From positions 1 through 26,385 of the forward strand of contig JBLMWU010000002.1 in NCBI GenBank assembly GCA_050257395.1: 26,385 nucleotides of DNA, read 5' to 3'. Below are positions 14,792-21,843 of the stretch, piece after piece. Made by a program: the position numbers and the translations under genes. The DNA is from JAIRTY01 sp050257395. GTDB taxonomy: Bacteria > Actinomycetota > Actinomycetes > Streptosporangiales > Streptosporangiaceae. Position 1 is the first letter of the stretch; each line of letters begins with the position of its first letter. Below the pieces are notes generated by a model. It saw only the letters and a program-made list of their open reading frames with translations. It did no database searches and had not been told where the DNA came from.

Positions 14792-16432
14792 TCACAGGAG
14801 TGGGCGGCGGCCGGCCGCGCCGCGGGTCAGGTCCAGGATGGCCGGATAGGCGGCCGGGTCCACCCGGGCGTCGATCACCGTGGGTCCTTCCCGGCGCAGC
14901 GCCCCGGCAACAGCCCCGCGCAGCGCCGGGACGCTGGTGACGGCCTGGGCGGCGGCACCCAGCGCGGCCGCCGCGCCCGCGAACGACACCGGTGTGTAGT
15001 CCACGGCTTCCGGGCCGCCGTGACCGGCCGGCTGCTGTTTGATCTTGATCAGGCTCAGCGAGCTGTCGTTGAGCACCACCACGATGACCTGCAGCCGCAG
15101 CCGCACCGCGGTCTCGATCTCCATCAGGGTCATGCCCAGCCCGCCGTCCCCGGTGAACGCGATCACCGGGGTGCCGGGGGCGGACAGCGCCGCGCCGATC
15201 GCGGCGGGCAGCGCGTAGCCCATGGTGGCCAGGCCGCTGGAGATGAGCAGCCGGTGCGGCTCGTCCACCTCCCACAGCGGCATCACGGCCAGCATGTGCG
15301 CGCCCGCGTCCACGGCGGCGATGGCCTGCGCGGGGGCGGCGGCCCGCACCGCGGCGGCCACCTCCTGCGGCGCCAGCAGCCCGCGGCCGGCGGTGGCGGC
15401 GTTGCGCAGCGCGCGGGCGGCCCGCTCGCGGGCCAGCCGGCCGGCGCCCGGCGGCCAGCTGTGCCGGCCGGCCCGGTCTGCGATCAGCGCCAGCGCGGCG
15501 GGCAGAGGCGCCACCAGCCCGGTGGCGCCGGTGAACCAGCTGCCGTCCCCGCCAGGCCCGGCGGTCGCGGCGGAGACGGCAGCCGTCTCGGTGACCAGCA
15601 GGGTGGCGGCCTGGTAGGCCCAGGCCGCGGGGATCATCTCGGCCGGGTCCACGCCCAGCCCGATGATCAGGTCGGCGGCGGCCAGCACCGGCCACTCCAT
15701 GGTGCCGCCGGTGATCAGCCCGGCCGCCTCGCCGCCGGAGTCGGGCAGGATGCCCCGCGCCCGGTAGGTGTGCAGGGCCGGGATGCCGCTGCCGGCCAGG
15801 GCGGCGCGGACCGCGCCGGTGTGCGCGAACGCGCCGGTTCCCAGCAGCACCGCCGGCCGCCGTGCCCGTGCCAGCGCGTCCGCCAGCGGCCCGAGGTCGT
15901 GCCCGGCCTCAGGGCTGATGGGTCTCCCCGGCCGGGTGGAGGGGGCGGTGGTGTCCACCGTGACGATCACCGGCCCGGCCGGGGGCGCGAGCGCGAGCCG
16001 CACCGCGTGCCGGGCCGCCCCGCCGGTCCGGGCCGCGCCCACGGTCACCACCGCCTTGGCCACCGACCGGCCGAGCGCGGCCTGGTCGAGCCGCTGGTGG
16101 CTGACCCGGGCCGCGTCGGCGGCCGGGACGCTGTCGGCGATGACGACCAGCGGCAGCCGGTCGAGCGCGGCGTGCGCGATCCCGTTCACCGCGCTGGCCA
16201 GGCCCGGGCCGCGGGTGACCACCACCGCGCCGGGCGCTCCGGTCAGGTCCGCGCACGCGGCCGCCGTGATGGCGGCGGCGGTCTCGCCGTGGGCCAGCAC
16301 GAACGGCAGGCCGGCCGCGGCGGCGGCGCCCACCACGTCCAGGTTCGGGCCGCCGCCGGGCACCCCGGTGAGCAGCGGCGTGCCGGCCGCGGCCAGCGCG
16401 TCCACCACGGCGGCCGCGGTGTCGCGGGTCAC
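14792..16432 (-). CDS. Thiamine-diphosphate-dependent enzyme, acetolactate-synthase-like fold
   Basis: The 546-residue product has the full three-domain layout of the acetolactate synthase superfamily. The PYR domain carries the cofactor-activating Glu50 (AHGETAA) with GAVVVTRGPGLASAVNGIAH. The central domain is at about 180-320. The PP domain carries the ThDP/Mg site GDGGLGMTLMEIETAVRLRL starting at residue 428 and ending at LND. Members include decarboxylases, lyases such as oxalyl-CoA or 2-hydroxyacyl-CoA lyases, and synthases; sequence alone does not decide. Its setting beside a CoA-transferase and an acyl-CoA dehydrogenase would suit a 2-oxoacid or acyl-CoA C-C lyase (inference). The GTG start overlaps the regulator's stop (GTGA at 16429-16432). 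Confidence 0.87.
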   Translation of the reverse strand: MTRDTAAAVVDALAAAGTPLLTGVPGGGPNLDVVGAAAAAGLPFVLAHGETAAAITAAACADLTGAPGAVVVTRGPGLASAVNGIAHAALDRLPLVVIADSVPAADAARVSHQRLDQAALGRSVAKAVVTVGAARTGGAARHAVRLALAPPAGPVIVTVDTTAPSTRPGRPISPEAGHDLGPLADALARARRPAVLLGTGAFAHTGAVRAALAGSGIPALHTYRARGILPDSGGEAAGLITGGTMEWPVLAAADLIIGLGVDPAEMIPAAWAYQAATLLVTETAAVSAATAGPGGDGSWFTGATGLVAPLPAALALIADRAGRHSWPPGAGRLARERAARALRNAATAGRGLLAPQEVAAAVRAAAPAQAIAAVDAGAHMLAVMPLWEVDEPHRLLISSGLATMGYALPAAIGAALSAPGTPVIAFTGDGGLGMTLMEIETAVRLRLQVIVVVLNDSSLSLIKIKQQPAGHGGPEAVDYTPVSFAGAAAALGAAAQAVTSVPALRGAVAGALRREGPTVIDARVDPAAYPAILDLTRGAAGRRPLL

Positions 16433-17298
16433 TGCGCGCCCCGCCCGGGCCCGGAGTGGTCCACCCGGCCGCGCAGCTCCAGCCGGTAGGAGTACCGGTC
16501 GGGATGGAAGTGGTTGACCGCGAGCTCCAGCGGGGCCAGCTCGTGGTCCCGGTAGAGCCGGTCGATGCGCAGCACCGGCAGGCCCGCCGGGCAGCCGAGC
16601 CTGCGGGCGATGTCGGCGGAGGCCGCCACCGCGGTGGCGTTCTGCACGGCGCTGTGGATGGGGTTGCCGCTGACCCGGTCCACCAGGCTGATCATGGTGA
16701 AGCGGGCGCGGGCGCCGGGGTCGGCCAGCCCGGCCAGCTCGGGCAGGTCCCGCAGCCGGCGGCCGATGTCCATGGGCACGTGCACCCGCGTGTAGCAGAA
16801 CGGCACGCCGTCGTGCAGCCGCAGGAACGAGATGCTCATCACGCTGTCCTCGGCGGTACGCAGCTGCTCGGCCAGCGCCACGCTGGCCTGCACGTGCAGC
16901 GGCTCCACCACCTGCAGCTCGGTGTCCAGTGAGAGCGCCATCAGGTCGTCGATGCTGCCGAAGGAGCGCAGGTACCGGCCGTCCCCGGGCACCGCGAAGG
17001 TGCCGCGGCCGCGGATCCGGAAGATCGCGCCCTCGGAGACCAGCTCCTGGAAGGCCCGGCGGACCGTCTGGCGGCTCAGCCCGGTGGAGGCGACCAGCTC
17101 CGCCTCGGTCGGCAGCCGCTGGCCCGGCGGGTACCGCCCGGCCGCGATCGCCTGCCGCAGGTCGGCCGCGAGCTGGCGGTAGGCGCTGATCTCGGCGGGG
17201 CCGGCCGGGACAGCGCGCAGCGGCGTGCGGGCGGCGACGGGCAACGGCTCTCCTGCTCTCCGGGAGCGGCGGGCTGACGGCCGGGGAGACGGATCCAT
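16429..17298 (-). CDS. HutC-subfamily GntR regulator
   Basis: The 289-residue protein has a winged helix at about 38-105 (PPGQRLPTEAELVASTGLSR, then QTVRRAFQELVSEGAIFRIR and GRGTF) and a C-terminal UTRA ligand domain (about 125-280; MSISFLRLHDGVPFCYTRVH and LAVNHFHPDRYSYR). UTRA domains bind small effectors such as sugars, amino acids or fatty acids. ATG 17298 has GGAG immediately before it, which is too close; a TTG at 17244 (codon 19) has AGGAGAG well placed and may be the true start. The stop overlaps the TPP-enzyme start by 4 bp. A perfect palindrome lies 30 bp upstream, on the predicted transcription start, so autoregulation is likely. Confidence 0.88.
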   Translation of the reverse strand: MDPSPRPSARRSRRAGEPLPVAARTPLRAVPAGPAEISAYRQLAADLRQAIAAGRYPPGQRLPTEAELVASTGLSRQTVRRAFQELVSEGAIFRIRGRGTFAVPGDGRYLRSFGSIDDLMALSLDTELQVVEPLHVQASVALAEQLRTAEDSVMSISFLRLHDGVPFCYTRVHVPMDIGRRLRDLPELAGLADPGARARFTMISLVDRVSGNPIHSAVQNATAVAASADIARRLGCPAGLPVLRIDRLYRDHELAPLELAVNHFHPDRYSYRLELRGRVDHSGPGRGAQ

Positions 17299-17327
17299 CT
17301 CCGGTCCGGCTCCGGATTTTCGCGGCT

Positions 17328-17341
17328 CCGTCTTTAGACGG
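17328..17341. promoter_or_regulatory. Perfect palindromic operator for the HutC-type regulator
   Basis: CCGTCT-TT-AGACGG has perfect 6-bp arms and contains GTCT..AGAC, the core seen in many HutC/FarR-type operators. It overlaps the predicted start of transcription (about 17337) of the regulator gene. The location and symmetry make it the most likely autoregulatory site. Confidence 0.6.
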
Positions 17342-17343
17342 CC

Positions 17344-17372
17344 ATATTGGGCCGGTGACGGGGCTACGTCAA
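17344..17372 (-). promoter_or_regulatory. Promoter of the HutC-regulator operon
   Basis: Reading leftward, TTGACG (17372-17367), a 17-bp spacer and CAATAT (17349-17344) precede the palindrome. The -35 is five of six to consensus and the -10 is weaker. Predicted transcription starts within the palindrome. Confidence 0.5.
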
Positions 17373-17456
17373 GATGAGCGGCCGCCGCGCGGCGGTCCCG
17401 CGGCCGCGGCCCAGGTTACCGGGCCGCCGTGAAAGACGCGGTCACACCGGGAGCGC

Positions 17457-17486
17457 TTGACAGGCTGGCGGGCGGGCGGGCTTACT
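17457..17486 (+). promoter_or_regulatory. Promoter of the CoA-transferase gene
   Basis: A consensus TTGACA (17457-17462) is followed after 18 bp by CTTACT (17481-17486), a weak -10. Transcription near 17493 gives a leader of about 44 nt before the GTG at 17537. Within that leader (17500-17519) CGATTtGG and CCAATCG form an imperfect inverted repeat, a possible operator or RNA hairpin. Confidence 0.5.
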
Positions 17487-17536
17487 GGGAGGCCGGTGAC
17501 GATTTGGCCGGTCCAATCGAGACTGGAGAGAGTGCC

Positions 17537-18715
17537 GTGCCGCAGGTGACCGCCGCCCCGCCGCTGGCCGGGCTGCTGGTGGTGGCGCTGGAGCAGGCGG
17601 TCGCCGCCCCGTTCGCCACCCGCCAGCTCGCCGACCTGGGCGCCAGGGTCATCAAGATCGAGCGGCCCGGCCGCGGTGATTTCGCGCGCGACTACGACAG
17701 CGCCGCCGGGGACGGCATGTCGAGCTGGTTCGTGTGGCTGAACCGGGGCAAGCAGTCGGTCGTCCTGGACCTCAAGACCGGCCCGGGCCGGGCGGCGCTG
17801 GACGCGCTGCTGGCCCGCGCCGACGTGTTCATCTGCAACCTGGCGCCGGACGCCATCGGGCGGCTCGGGCTGGCCGCCGGCGGCCTGGCGGCCCGCTACC
17901 CGCGGCTGATCGCCTGCCAGCTCAGCGGGTACGGCGACGACGGGCCCTACGCCGGGCGGAAAGCCTACGACCTGCTGGTGCAGGCGGAGGCCGGGGTGCT
18001 GGCGGTCACCGGCACCCCGGGGGAGCCCGCCAAGGCGGGCATCAGCGTGGCCGACATCGCGGGCGGCATGTACGCCTACAGCGGCATCCTCGCCGCGCTG
18101 CTGCAGCGCGCGCAGACCGGCCGCGGCAGCGCGGTGACGCTCTCCCTGTTCAGCGCCCTCACCGAGTGGATGTCGCACCCGCTGCTCGCCGCTTCGCTCA
18201 CCGGGCGCCCGCCCGCGAGGACGGGGGCCCGGCACGCGTCCATCGTTCCGTATGGTGCCTACGCCTCCGCCGACGGCGACGAGATCCTGATCGCGGTGCA
18301 GAACGAGGCCGAATGGGAGCGGCTGTGCCGCGGCGTGCTGGACCTGCCCGCGCTGGCCGCCGACCCCCGGTACGCCGGGAACAGCCAGCGGGTCGCCCAC
18401 CGCGACGAGGTGGAGGAGCGGCTGCGGGCCGCCGCGGCCGCGCTGCCCACCGCTGAGCTGCTGCGGCGGCTGGAGCAGGCCCGGATCGCCTACGGCTCGG
18501 TGCGGCCGGTGGAGCAGGTGGTCCGCCATCCGCAGCTCGCGGGCCGGTGGACGGGGATTCCGGCGGGTGAACGGGAGATCAGCGTGCTGGCCCCGCCGGT
18601 CCACTTCAGCGGCTTCACGCCGGCCCTCGGCCCGGTCCCGCGCCTCGGCGAGCACACCGCCGCGGTGCTGGCAGAGTTCGTGGGCGGCCAGGGCGGCCCA
18701 GGCCCGGCCACGTAG
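17537..18715 (+). CDS. Family III (CaiB/BaiF) CoA-transferase
   Basis: The 392-residue product has the family III fold. The N-terminal part is LEQAVAAPFATRQLADLGAR then VIKIERPG (about 18-45), followed by LNRGKQSVVLDLKT (about 68-81). The catalytic Asp145 sits in KAYDLLVQAEAG, and the GISVADIAGGMYAYSGILAA motif follows. The Asp forms the acyl-anhydride and CoA-thioester intermediates during CoA exchange between carboxylic acids. It is cytoplasmic. I chose GTG 17537, with GGAGAG six bases upstream and a TTGACA promoter about 75 bp upstream; the frame is open to 17429, but the extension covers that promoter. It is divergent from the HutC-led operon and probably supplies its CoA thioester substrate (inference). 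Confidence 0.9.
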   Translation: MPQVTAAPPLAGLLVVALEQAVAAPFATRQLADLGARVIKIERPGRGDFARDYDSAAGDGMSSWFVWLNRGKQSVVLDLKTGPGRAALDALLARADVFICNLAPDAIGRLGLAAGGLAARYPRLIACQLSGYGDDGPYAGRKAYDLLVQAEAGVLAVTGTPGEPAKAGISVADIAGGMYAYSGILAALLQRAQTGRGSAVTLSLFSALTEWMSHPLLAASLTGRPPARTGARHASIVPYGAYASADGDEILIAVQNEAEWERLCRGVLDLPALAADPRYAGNSQRVAHRDEVEERLRAAAAALPTAELLRRLEQARIAYGSVRPVEQVVRHPQLAGRWTGIPAGEREISVLAPPVHFSGFTPALGPVPRLGEHTAAVLAEFVGGQGGPGPAT

Positions 18716-18733
18716 CATGTGCTCCGGGGGGCA

Positions 18734-20746
18734 ATGACCAAGCACAGGGTGACCGGCATCACGCTCGATGCCGAGTACCAGTACCTGGTCGACCAGCTGC
18801 CCGACGTCGTCCTGATCGTGACCGACCAGGACATGCGCACCGTGCTGGCTGGCGGCGGGGCCCTGGCGCGCGCTGGCTGGCGGCCCGGTGAGCTGCTGGA
18901 CCGCCGGCCCCAGGACGTCGTGCCCGAACCGGTCGCCGGTCAGCTCGCCCGGCACCTGACGGCCGCACTGCGCGGCGAGACGTCAGACCTGCCCGCTTTG
19001 CCCGGCACCCGGAGCGAGCTGGTGTGGGAGGCCCGGTTCGCGCCGCTGTCCGGCCAGGACGGGGCGGTCAAGGGCGTGCTCATGCTGCTGCGGGACGTGA
19101 CCCGCCAGCACCGCCTCAGCGAAGGGCTGCGCCAGTCGGAGGAGCGCTTCCGCTCCACGGTCGACGTGCTGCTGGGCGCCTTCGACGTGCTGGTGGACGC
19201 CTTCGGCGTGCTGTCAGCGGCGCGGGATTCCCGCGGGGCGATCGTGGACCTGCGGGTGGAGTACGCCAACCCGGCCGCCTGCGAGCTGTTCCGGCGCCGG
19301 CCGGAGGACCTGCTGGGGCAGCGGCTGCTGGGCATGCTCCCGTCGCTGGTGCCGCTGGGGGTGTTCGGGAAGCTCGTGCACACCATCGAGACCGGCGAGC
19401 CGGTCATCCACCGGGAGCCGTGGTTCCAGGAGGACGCCCTGACCGGGGCGTTCGAGATCCGCGGGGCGAAGCTGGGCGACGGGATCGCGGTGACGCTCCT
19501 CGATGTCACCGCCAAGGTGAAGGCGGAGCGGCAGCTGCGGGACTCGGAGGAGCGCTACCGGGTGACGCTGGCGAGCGCCGCTTCCGGGTTCGCGAACGTC
19601 GGCCTGGACGGCCGGTTCCTGCGGGTCAACCGCCGCTTCTGCGAGATCACCGGGTACTCCGAGGAGGAACTGCTGGCCCGCAGGTACCAGGACATCACCC
19701 ATCCCGCCGACATGGACCTCCATGTCGCCAAGGCGCAGCAGGTCGTGTCCGGGCAGATCCCGTGGTACTCGGTGGAGAAGCGCTACCTCCGCAAGGACGG
19801 CTCCGCGGTGTGGGTGCTGATCACGGTCGGCGCGCTGCGCGACGATGAGGGCGAGGTCTACCAGTACATCGACACCATCACCGACATCACCGCGCAGAAG
19901 CGCGCCCAGGACGAGGTGGCCCGGCTGAACGCCGGGCTGGAGGAGCGGGTGCGGCAGCGCACGGCCGAGCTGGAGCAGGCCAACCGCAGCCTGGGTGACG
20001 CCAACCGCGGCCTGGAGCAGGCCAACCGCAACCTGGAGGCGTTCACCTACACCGTCTCGCACGACCTGCGGGCGCCGCTCACCGCGCTCATGGGGTTCAG
20101 CGAGATGCTCGGCGAGGAGTGCGGCGGCGGGCTGAGCAGCGCCGGGCGGGAGTACATCGGCCGTATCGAGGCCGCGGGCGAGCACATGGGTGCGCTGATC
20201 GACGATCTCCTGTCGCTGTCCCAGGCGAGCCGGGCCGGCATTCACGCGACCACCGTCGACCTCAGCGAGCTCGCCCGCGCCGCCGTCACCGGCCTGCGCC
20301 ACCGGGATCCGGGCCGGAAGGTCCGGGCCAGCATCGCCGACGGGGTGCGGGTCCAGGGTGACGAACGGCTGCTGCGCACCGTGGTGGAGAACCTGATCGG
20401 CAACGCCTGGAAGTTCACCGCGAAAACCCCGGAGGCGGCCATCGAGTTCGGCACGGTCCCGGCCGGGGGCGGGGTCGTGCACGGCTTCGTCCGCGACAAC
20501 GGCGCCGGGTTCGACCCCGCTGACGCCGGCAAGCTGTTCCGCCCGTTCACCCGGCTGCACTCGGGCGCTGATTTTCCCGGCACCGGGGTCGGGCTGGCCA
20601 GCGTCCAGCGCATCGTGGAGCGCCATCACGGCCAGGTCTGGGCCGAGGGCCAGCCGGGCCGCGGCGCGTCGTTCCACTTCACGCTGCCGACCGGGTCACC
20701 GGCAGCGGCCGCCGGTGCCGGTGGCGATCAGGTCCCCGCGGCCTGA
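18734..20746 (+). CDS. Triple-PAS sensor histidine kinase, cytoplasmic
   Basis: The 670-residue protein has three PAS-like sensor regions (about 15-125, 138-260 and 270-390; the last is the most typical, with FCEITGYSEEELL and YLRKDGSAVWVLI). A coiled coil with LEQAN/LGDAN/LEQAN repeats (about 398-437) follows, then HisKA with phospho-acceptor His443 in TVSHDLRAPLTALMGFSEML. The ATPase domain shows N-box ENLIGNAWKF, G1 DNGAGFD and G2 GTGVGLASV. There is no membrane segment, so it senses a cytoplasmic signal; no cofactor ligand can be assigned. This kinase/ATPase type resembles phytochrome-like kinases. No response regulator is adjacent. ATG 18734 has GGGGGG close by; the gene begins 18 bp after the CoA-transferase stop and may be read through from it. 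TAGCAT at that stop is a possible -10. Confidence 0.9.
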   Translation: MTKHRVTGITLDAEYQYLVDQLPDVVLIVTDQDMRTVLAGGGALARAGWRPGELLDRRPQDVVPEPVAGQLARHLTAALRGETSDLPALPGTRSELVWEARFAPLSGQDGAVKGVLMLLRDVTRQHRLSEGLRQSEERFRSTVDVLLGAFDVLVDAFGVLSAARDSRGAIVDLRVEYANPAACELFRRRPEDLLGQRLLGMLPSLVPLGVFGKLVHTIETGEPVIHREPWFQEDALTGAFEIRGAKLGDGIAVTLLDVTAKVKAERQLRDSEERYRVTLASAASGFANVGLDGRFLRVNRRFCEITGYSEEELLARRYQDITHPADMDLHVAKAQQVVSGQIPWYSVEKRYLRKDGSAVWVLITVGALRDDEGEVYQYIDTITDITAQKRAQDEVARLNAGLEERVRQRTAELEQANRSLGDANRGLEQANRNLEAFTYTVSHDLRAPLTALMGFSEMLGEECGGGLSSAGREYIGRIEAAGEHMGALIDDLLSLSQASRAGIHATTVDLSELARAAVTGLRHRDPGRKVRASIADGVRVQGDERLLRTVVENLIGNAWKFTAKTPEAAIEFGTVPAGGGVVHGFVRDNGAGFDPADAGKLFRPFTRLHSGADFPGTGVGLASVQRIVERHHGQVWAEGQPGRGASFHFTLPTGSPAAAAGAGGDQVPAA

Positions 20747-20830
20747 CAGAAAAATCCCGGGTTTGTGTCCCCCTGGCCGGCTATCTCCGCGTCCACCCTG
20801 AAACGTAGAATTCTGGACTTGCACCCCCGC

Positions 20831-20860
20831 TTGCCGGGCGGGCTGGCGGGGGCCTAGATT
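20831..20860 (+). promoter_or_regulatory. Promoter upstream of a mini-ORF
   Basis: TTGCCG (20831-20836), an 18-bp spacer and TAGATT (20855-20860) form a plausible sigma-70-type promoter in the gap after the kinase gene. The start of transcription would fall at about 20867, three bases before an ATG. Confidence 0.5.
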
Positions 20861-20869
20861 CGCGAGGGT

Positions 20870-20926
20870 ATGGCCCTGGTTGCCTGGAACGTGCACTACT
20901 CGGTGCCGGGGGAGGAGACGCAGTGA
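20870..20926 (+). CDS. Possible 18-residue leader peptide
   Basis: ATG 20870 opens an 18-codon frame (MALVAWNVHYSVPGEETQ) whose TGA overlaps the GTG start of the next frame (GTGA at 20923-20926). It begins 9 bp after a -10 box, so it would be read from a nearly leaderless message. There is no run of one amino acid as in classical attenuator peptides. Its own 3' end contains the GGAGGAG ribosome site of the following gene, so its translation could influence that gene. No homologue is recognised; it could be chance. Confidence 0.35.
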   Translation: MALVAWNVHYSVPGEETQ

Positions 20927-21219
20927 CCGATGACCTCGACCACACGCGCCGGTACAAGCTCGCGGGGGCGATTCACAGGGGCCGCCGGAAGCCCGGTCTG
21001 TCATCGGACGTACTGGGCTGGCCCTGGCACCCCCGCCGCCTGGCGACCGCCCGCTATCGCGGGCAGCACGGCGGCCGGGATGCCGACGGGGAGCTGGCCC
21101 AGGGCCGTCCCGCCGCGGCAGACTTATCCGCCCCCCGCGGCCCTGTGGATAAGGCTGTGGGCAGGCTGTGCACAACCACGGGCGGCCTGGCGGCTCAGCT
21201 GAGCCCGGGTAACCCCTAG
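20923..21219 (+). CDS. Hypothetical 98-residue protein, unrecognised
   Basis: GTG 20923 follows an excellent ribosome site (GGGGGAGGAG, 5-6 bp away) and a promoter at 20831. The product is basic and polar, with no signal peptide, membrane segment or recognised domain. Third-position GC is roughly 83 percent by eye, lower than in neighbouring genes, so it may be young, acquired or not coding. Its last third overlaps a cluster of DnaA-box-like sequences. Its TAG stop shares the palindrome CTAG (21216-21219) with the stop of the convergent TetR gene. The good translation signals are the main argument that it is real. Confidence 0.42.
   Translation: MTDDLDHTRRYKLAGAIHRGRRKPGLSSDVLGWPWHPRRLATARYRGQHGGRDADGELAQGRPAAADLSAPRGPVDKAVGRLCTTTGGLAAQLSPGNP
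21124..21175. other. Cluster of four DnaA-box-like sites
   Basis: TTATCCGCC (21124), TGTGGATAA (21144; a perfect reverse TTATCCACA), TGTGGGCAG (21156) and TGTGCACAA (21167; one base from the reverse of the Streptomyces-type box TTGTCCACA) lie within 52 bp. The last three point the same way and are 12 and 11 bp apart, about one helical turn. There is no dnaA, dnaN, parAB or rep gene here, so this is not recognisably an origin. Confidence 0.5.
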
Positions 21220-21791
21220 CCGAGATAGCGCTCGATCGCGCTGGCGGTGCGGGGGACGTCGCCGGTGGCGAGGAGGTCCAGCAGGGTGCCGCGCAGCACC
21301 GCCAGGGCGAGCGTGCGCTCGGCGGCGCCGGCGGGGGTGTCCCGGTGGCCGGGCGGCTGGGCCTCGGCCAGGACCGCGAGCCAGTCGGCCATGGTCTGCC
21401 GGGCGAAGCCCGCCCACGGGCCGTCCGGCTCGGTGAGCGAGCGGGCGTAGGCCTCCGCCCACAGCGTCAGCAGCTTGCGGTGGGAGTCCGCGGCCAGCCA
21501 CTGCCAGGTGACCCGGACCACGTCCGGCAGCCCGGCGGCGCCCGGCTGCCCGGCCTGGCTGCGGGCCTGCGCCAGGAACGCCAGCTCGTCGGTGCGGGCG
21601 CGGCCGAGGATGGCGCGGACCAGGCCCTCCTTGGAGCCGAACAGGAACAGCAGCACCCGGGGGCTGGACCCGATGGCGGCCGCCAGCGGGCGCAGCGACA
21701 GGCTGGCCAGGCCGTGGCTGAGCACGTAGCCGTAGGCCCGTTCGAGCAACTCCGCCTGCCGGGCGGAAGGGAGTCGCGCTGTCTGCGTCAC
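21216..21791 (-). CDS. TetR-family transcriptional regulator
   Basis: The 191-residue product has an N-terminal helix-turn-helix (about 10-55: ELLERAYGYVLSHGLASLSL, then RPLAAAIGSSPRVLLFLFGS and KEGLVRAIL), the TetR pattern with LLFLFGSKEGL in place of the usual LYYHFGSKEEL. A helical ligand/dimer domain rich in Trp and Ala (about 60-190) follows. I chose GTG 21791: the HTH starts shortly after it, and the upstream 93 bases of open frame cross the palindrome and the divergent gene's start. It probably represses itself and the divergent GNAT gene through the palindrome at 21806-21825. The effector is unknown. Confidence 0.85.
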   Translation of the reverse strand: MTQTARLPSARQAELLERAYGYVLSHGLASLSLRPLAAAIGSSPRVLLFLFGSKEGLVRAILGRARTDELAFLAQARSQAGQPGAAGLPDVVRVTWQWLAADSHRKLLTLWAEAYARSLTEPDGPWAGFARQTMADWLAVLAEAQPPGHRDTPAGAAERTLALAVLRGTLLDLLATGDVPRTASAIERYLG

Positions 21792-21805
21792 AGCGCTACT
21801 CTGCC

Positions 21806-21825
21806 ACTGAAACGACTGTTTCAGT
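21806..21825. promoter_or_regulatory. Perfect 20-bp palindrome, TetR operator candidate
   Basis: ACTGAAAC and GTTTCAGT are perfect 8-bp arms around a 4-bp centre (gact). The site lies 14 bp before the TetR start and 18 bp before the GNAT start, in the only intergenic gap of the pair (52 bp). It would block both core promoters when occupied. Confidence 0.75.
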
Positions 21826-21843
21826 AGACCCTGGGGAGCAGCC

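Noticed and set aside
13448..16489. Plus-strand frame of 1013 codons
   Set aside because: The longest frame in the window, but exactly antisense to the acyl-CoA dehydrogenase and TPP enzyme, with Gly/Arg/His-rich sequence; a product of GC-rich codon bias.
14792..18715. Oxalate degradation pair (oxalyl-CoA decarboxylase with formyl-CoA transferase)
   Set aside because: A TPP enzyme and a family III CoA-transferase are both present, but I could not see sequence features specific to either oxalate enzyme, and the monooxygenase and dehydrogenase do not belong to that pathway.
17369..18955. Minus-strand 528-codon frame
   Set aside because: Antisense to the CoA-transferase, whose catalytic motif is clear; no domain on this strand.
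19214..20677. Minus-strand 487-codon frame
   Set aside because: Antisense to the histidine kinase; Leu/Gly/Arg/His-rich with no domain.
20696..21175. Minus-strand 159-codon frame over the 98-codon ORF
   Set aside because: Pro/Arg/Gly-rich, overlaps the kinase 3' end, no ribosome site; the opposite strand has good translation signals.
21124..21175. Chromosomal or plasmid origin of replication
   Set aside because: DnaA-like boxes are present, but there is no dnaA, dnaN, rep or par gene and no AT-rich unwinding region nearby.
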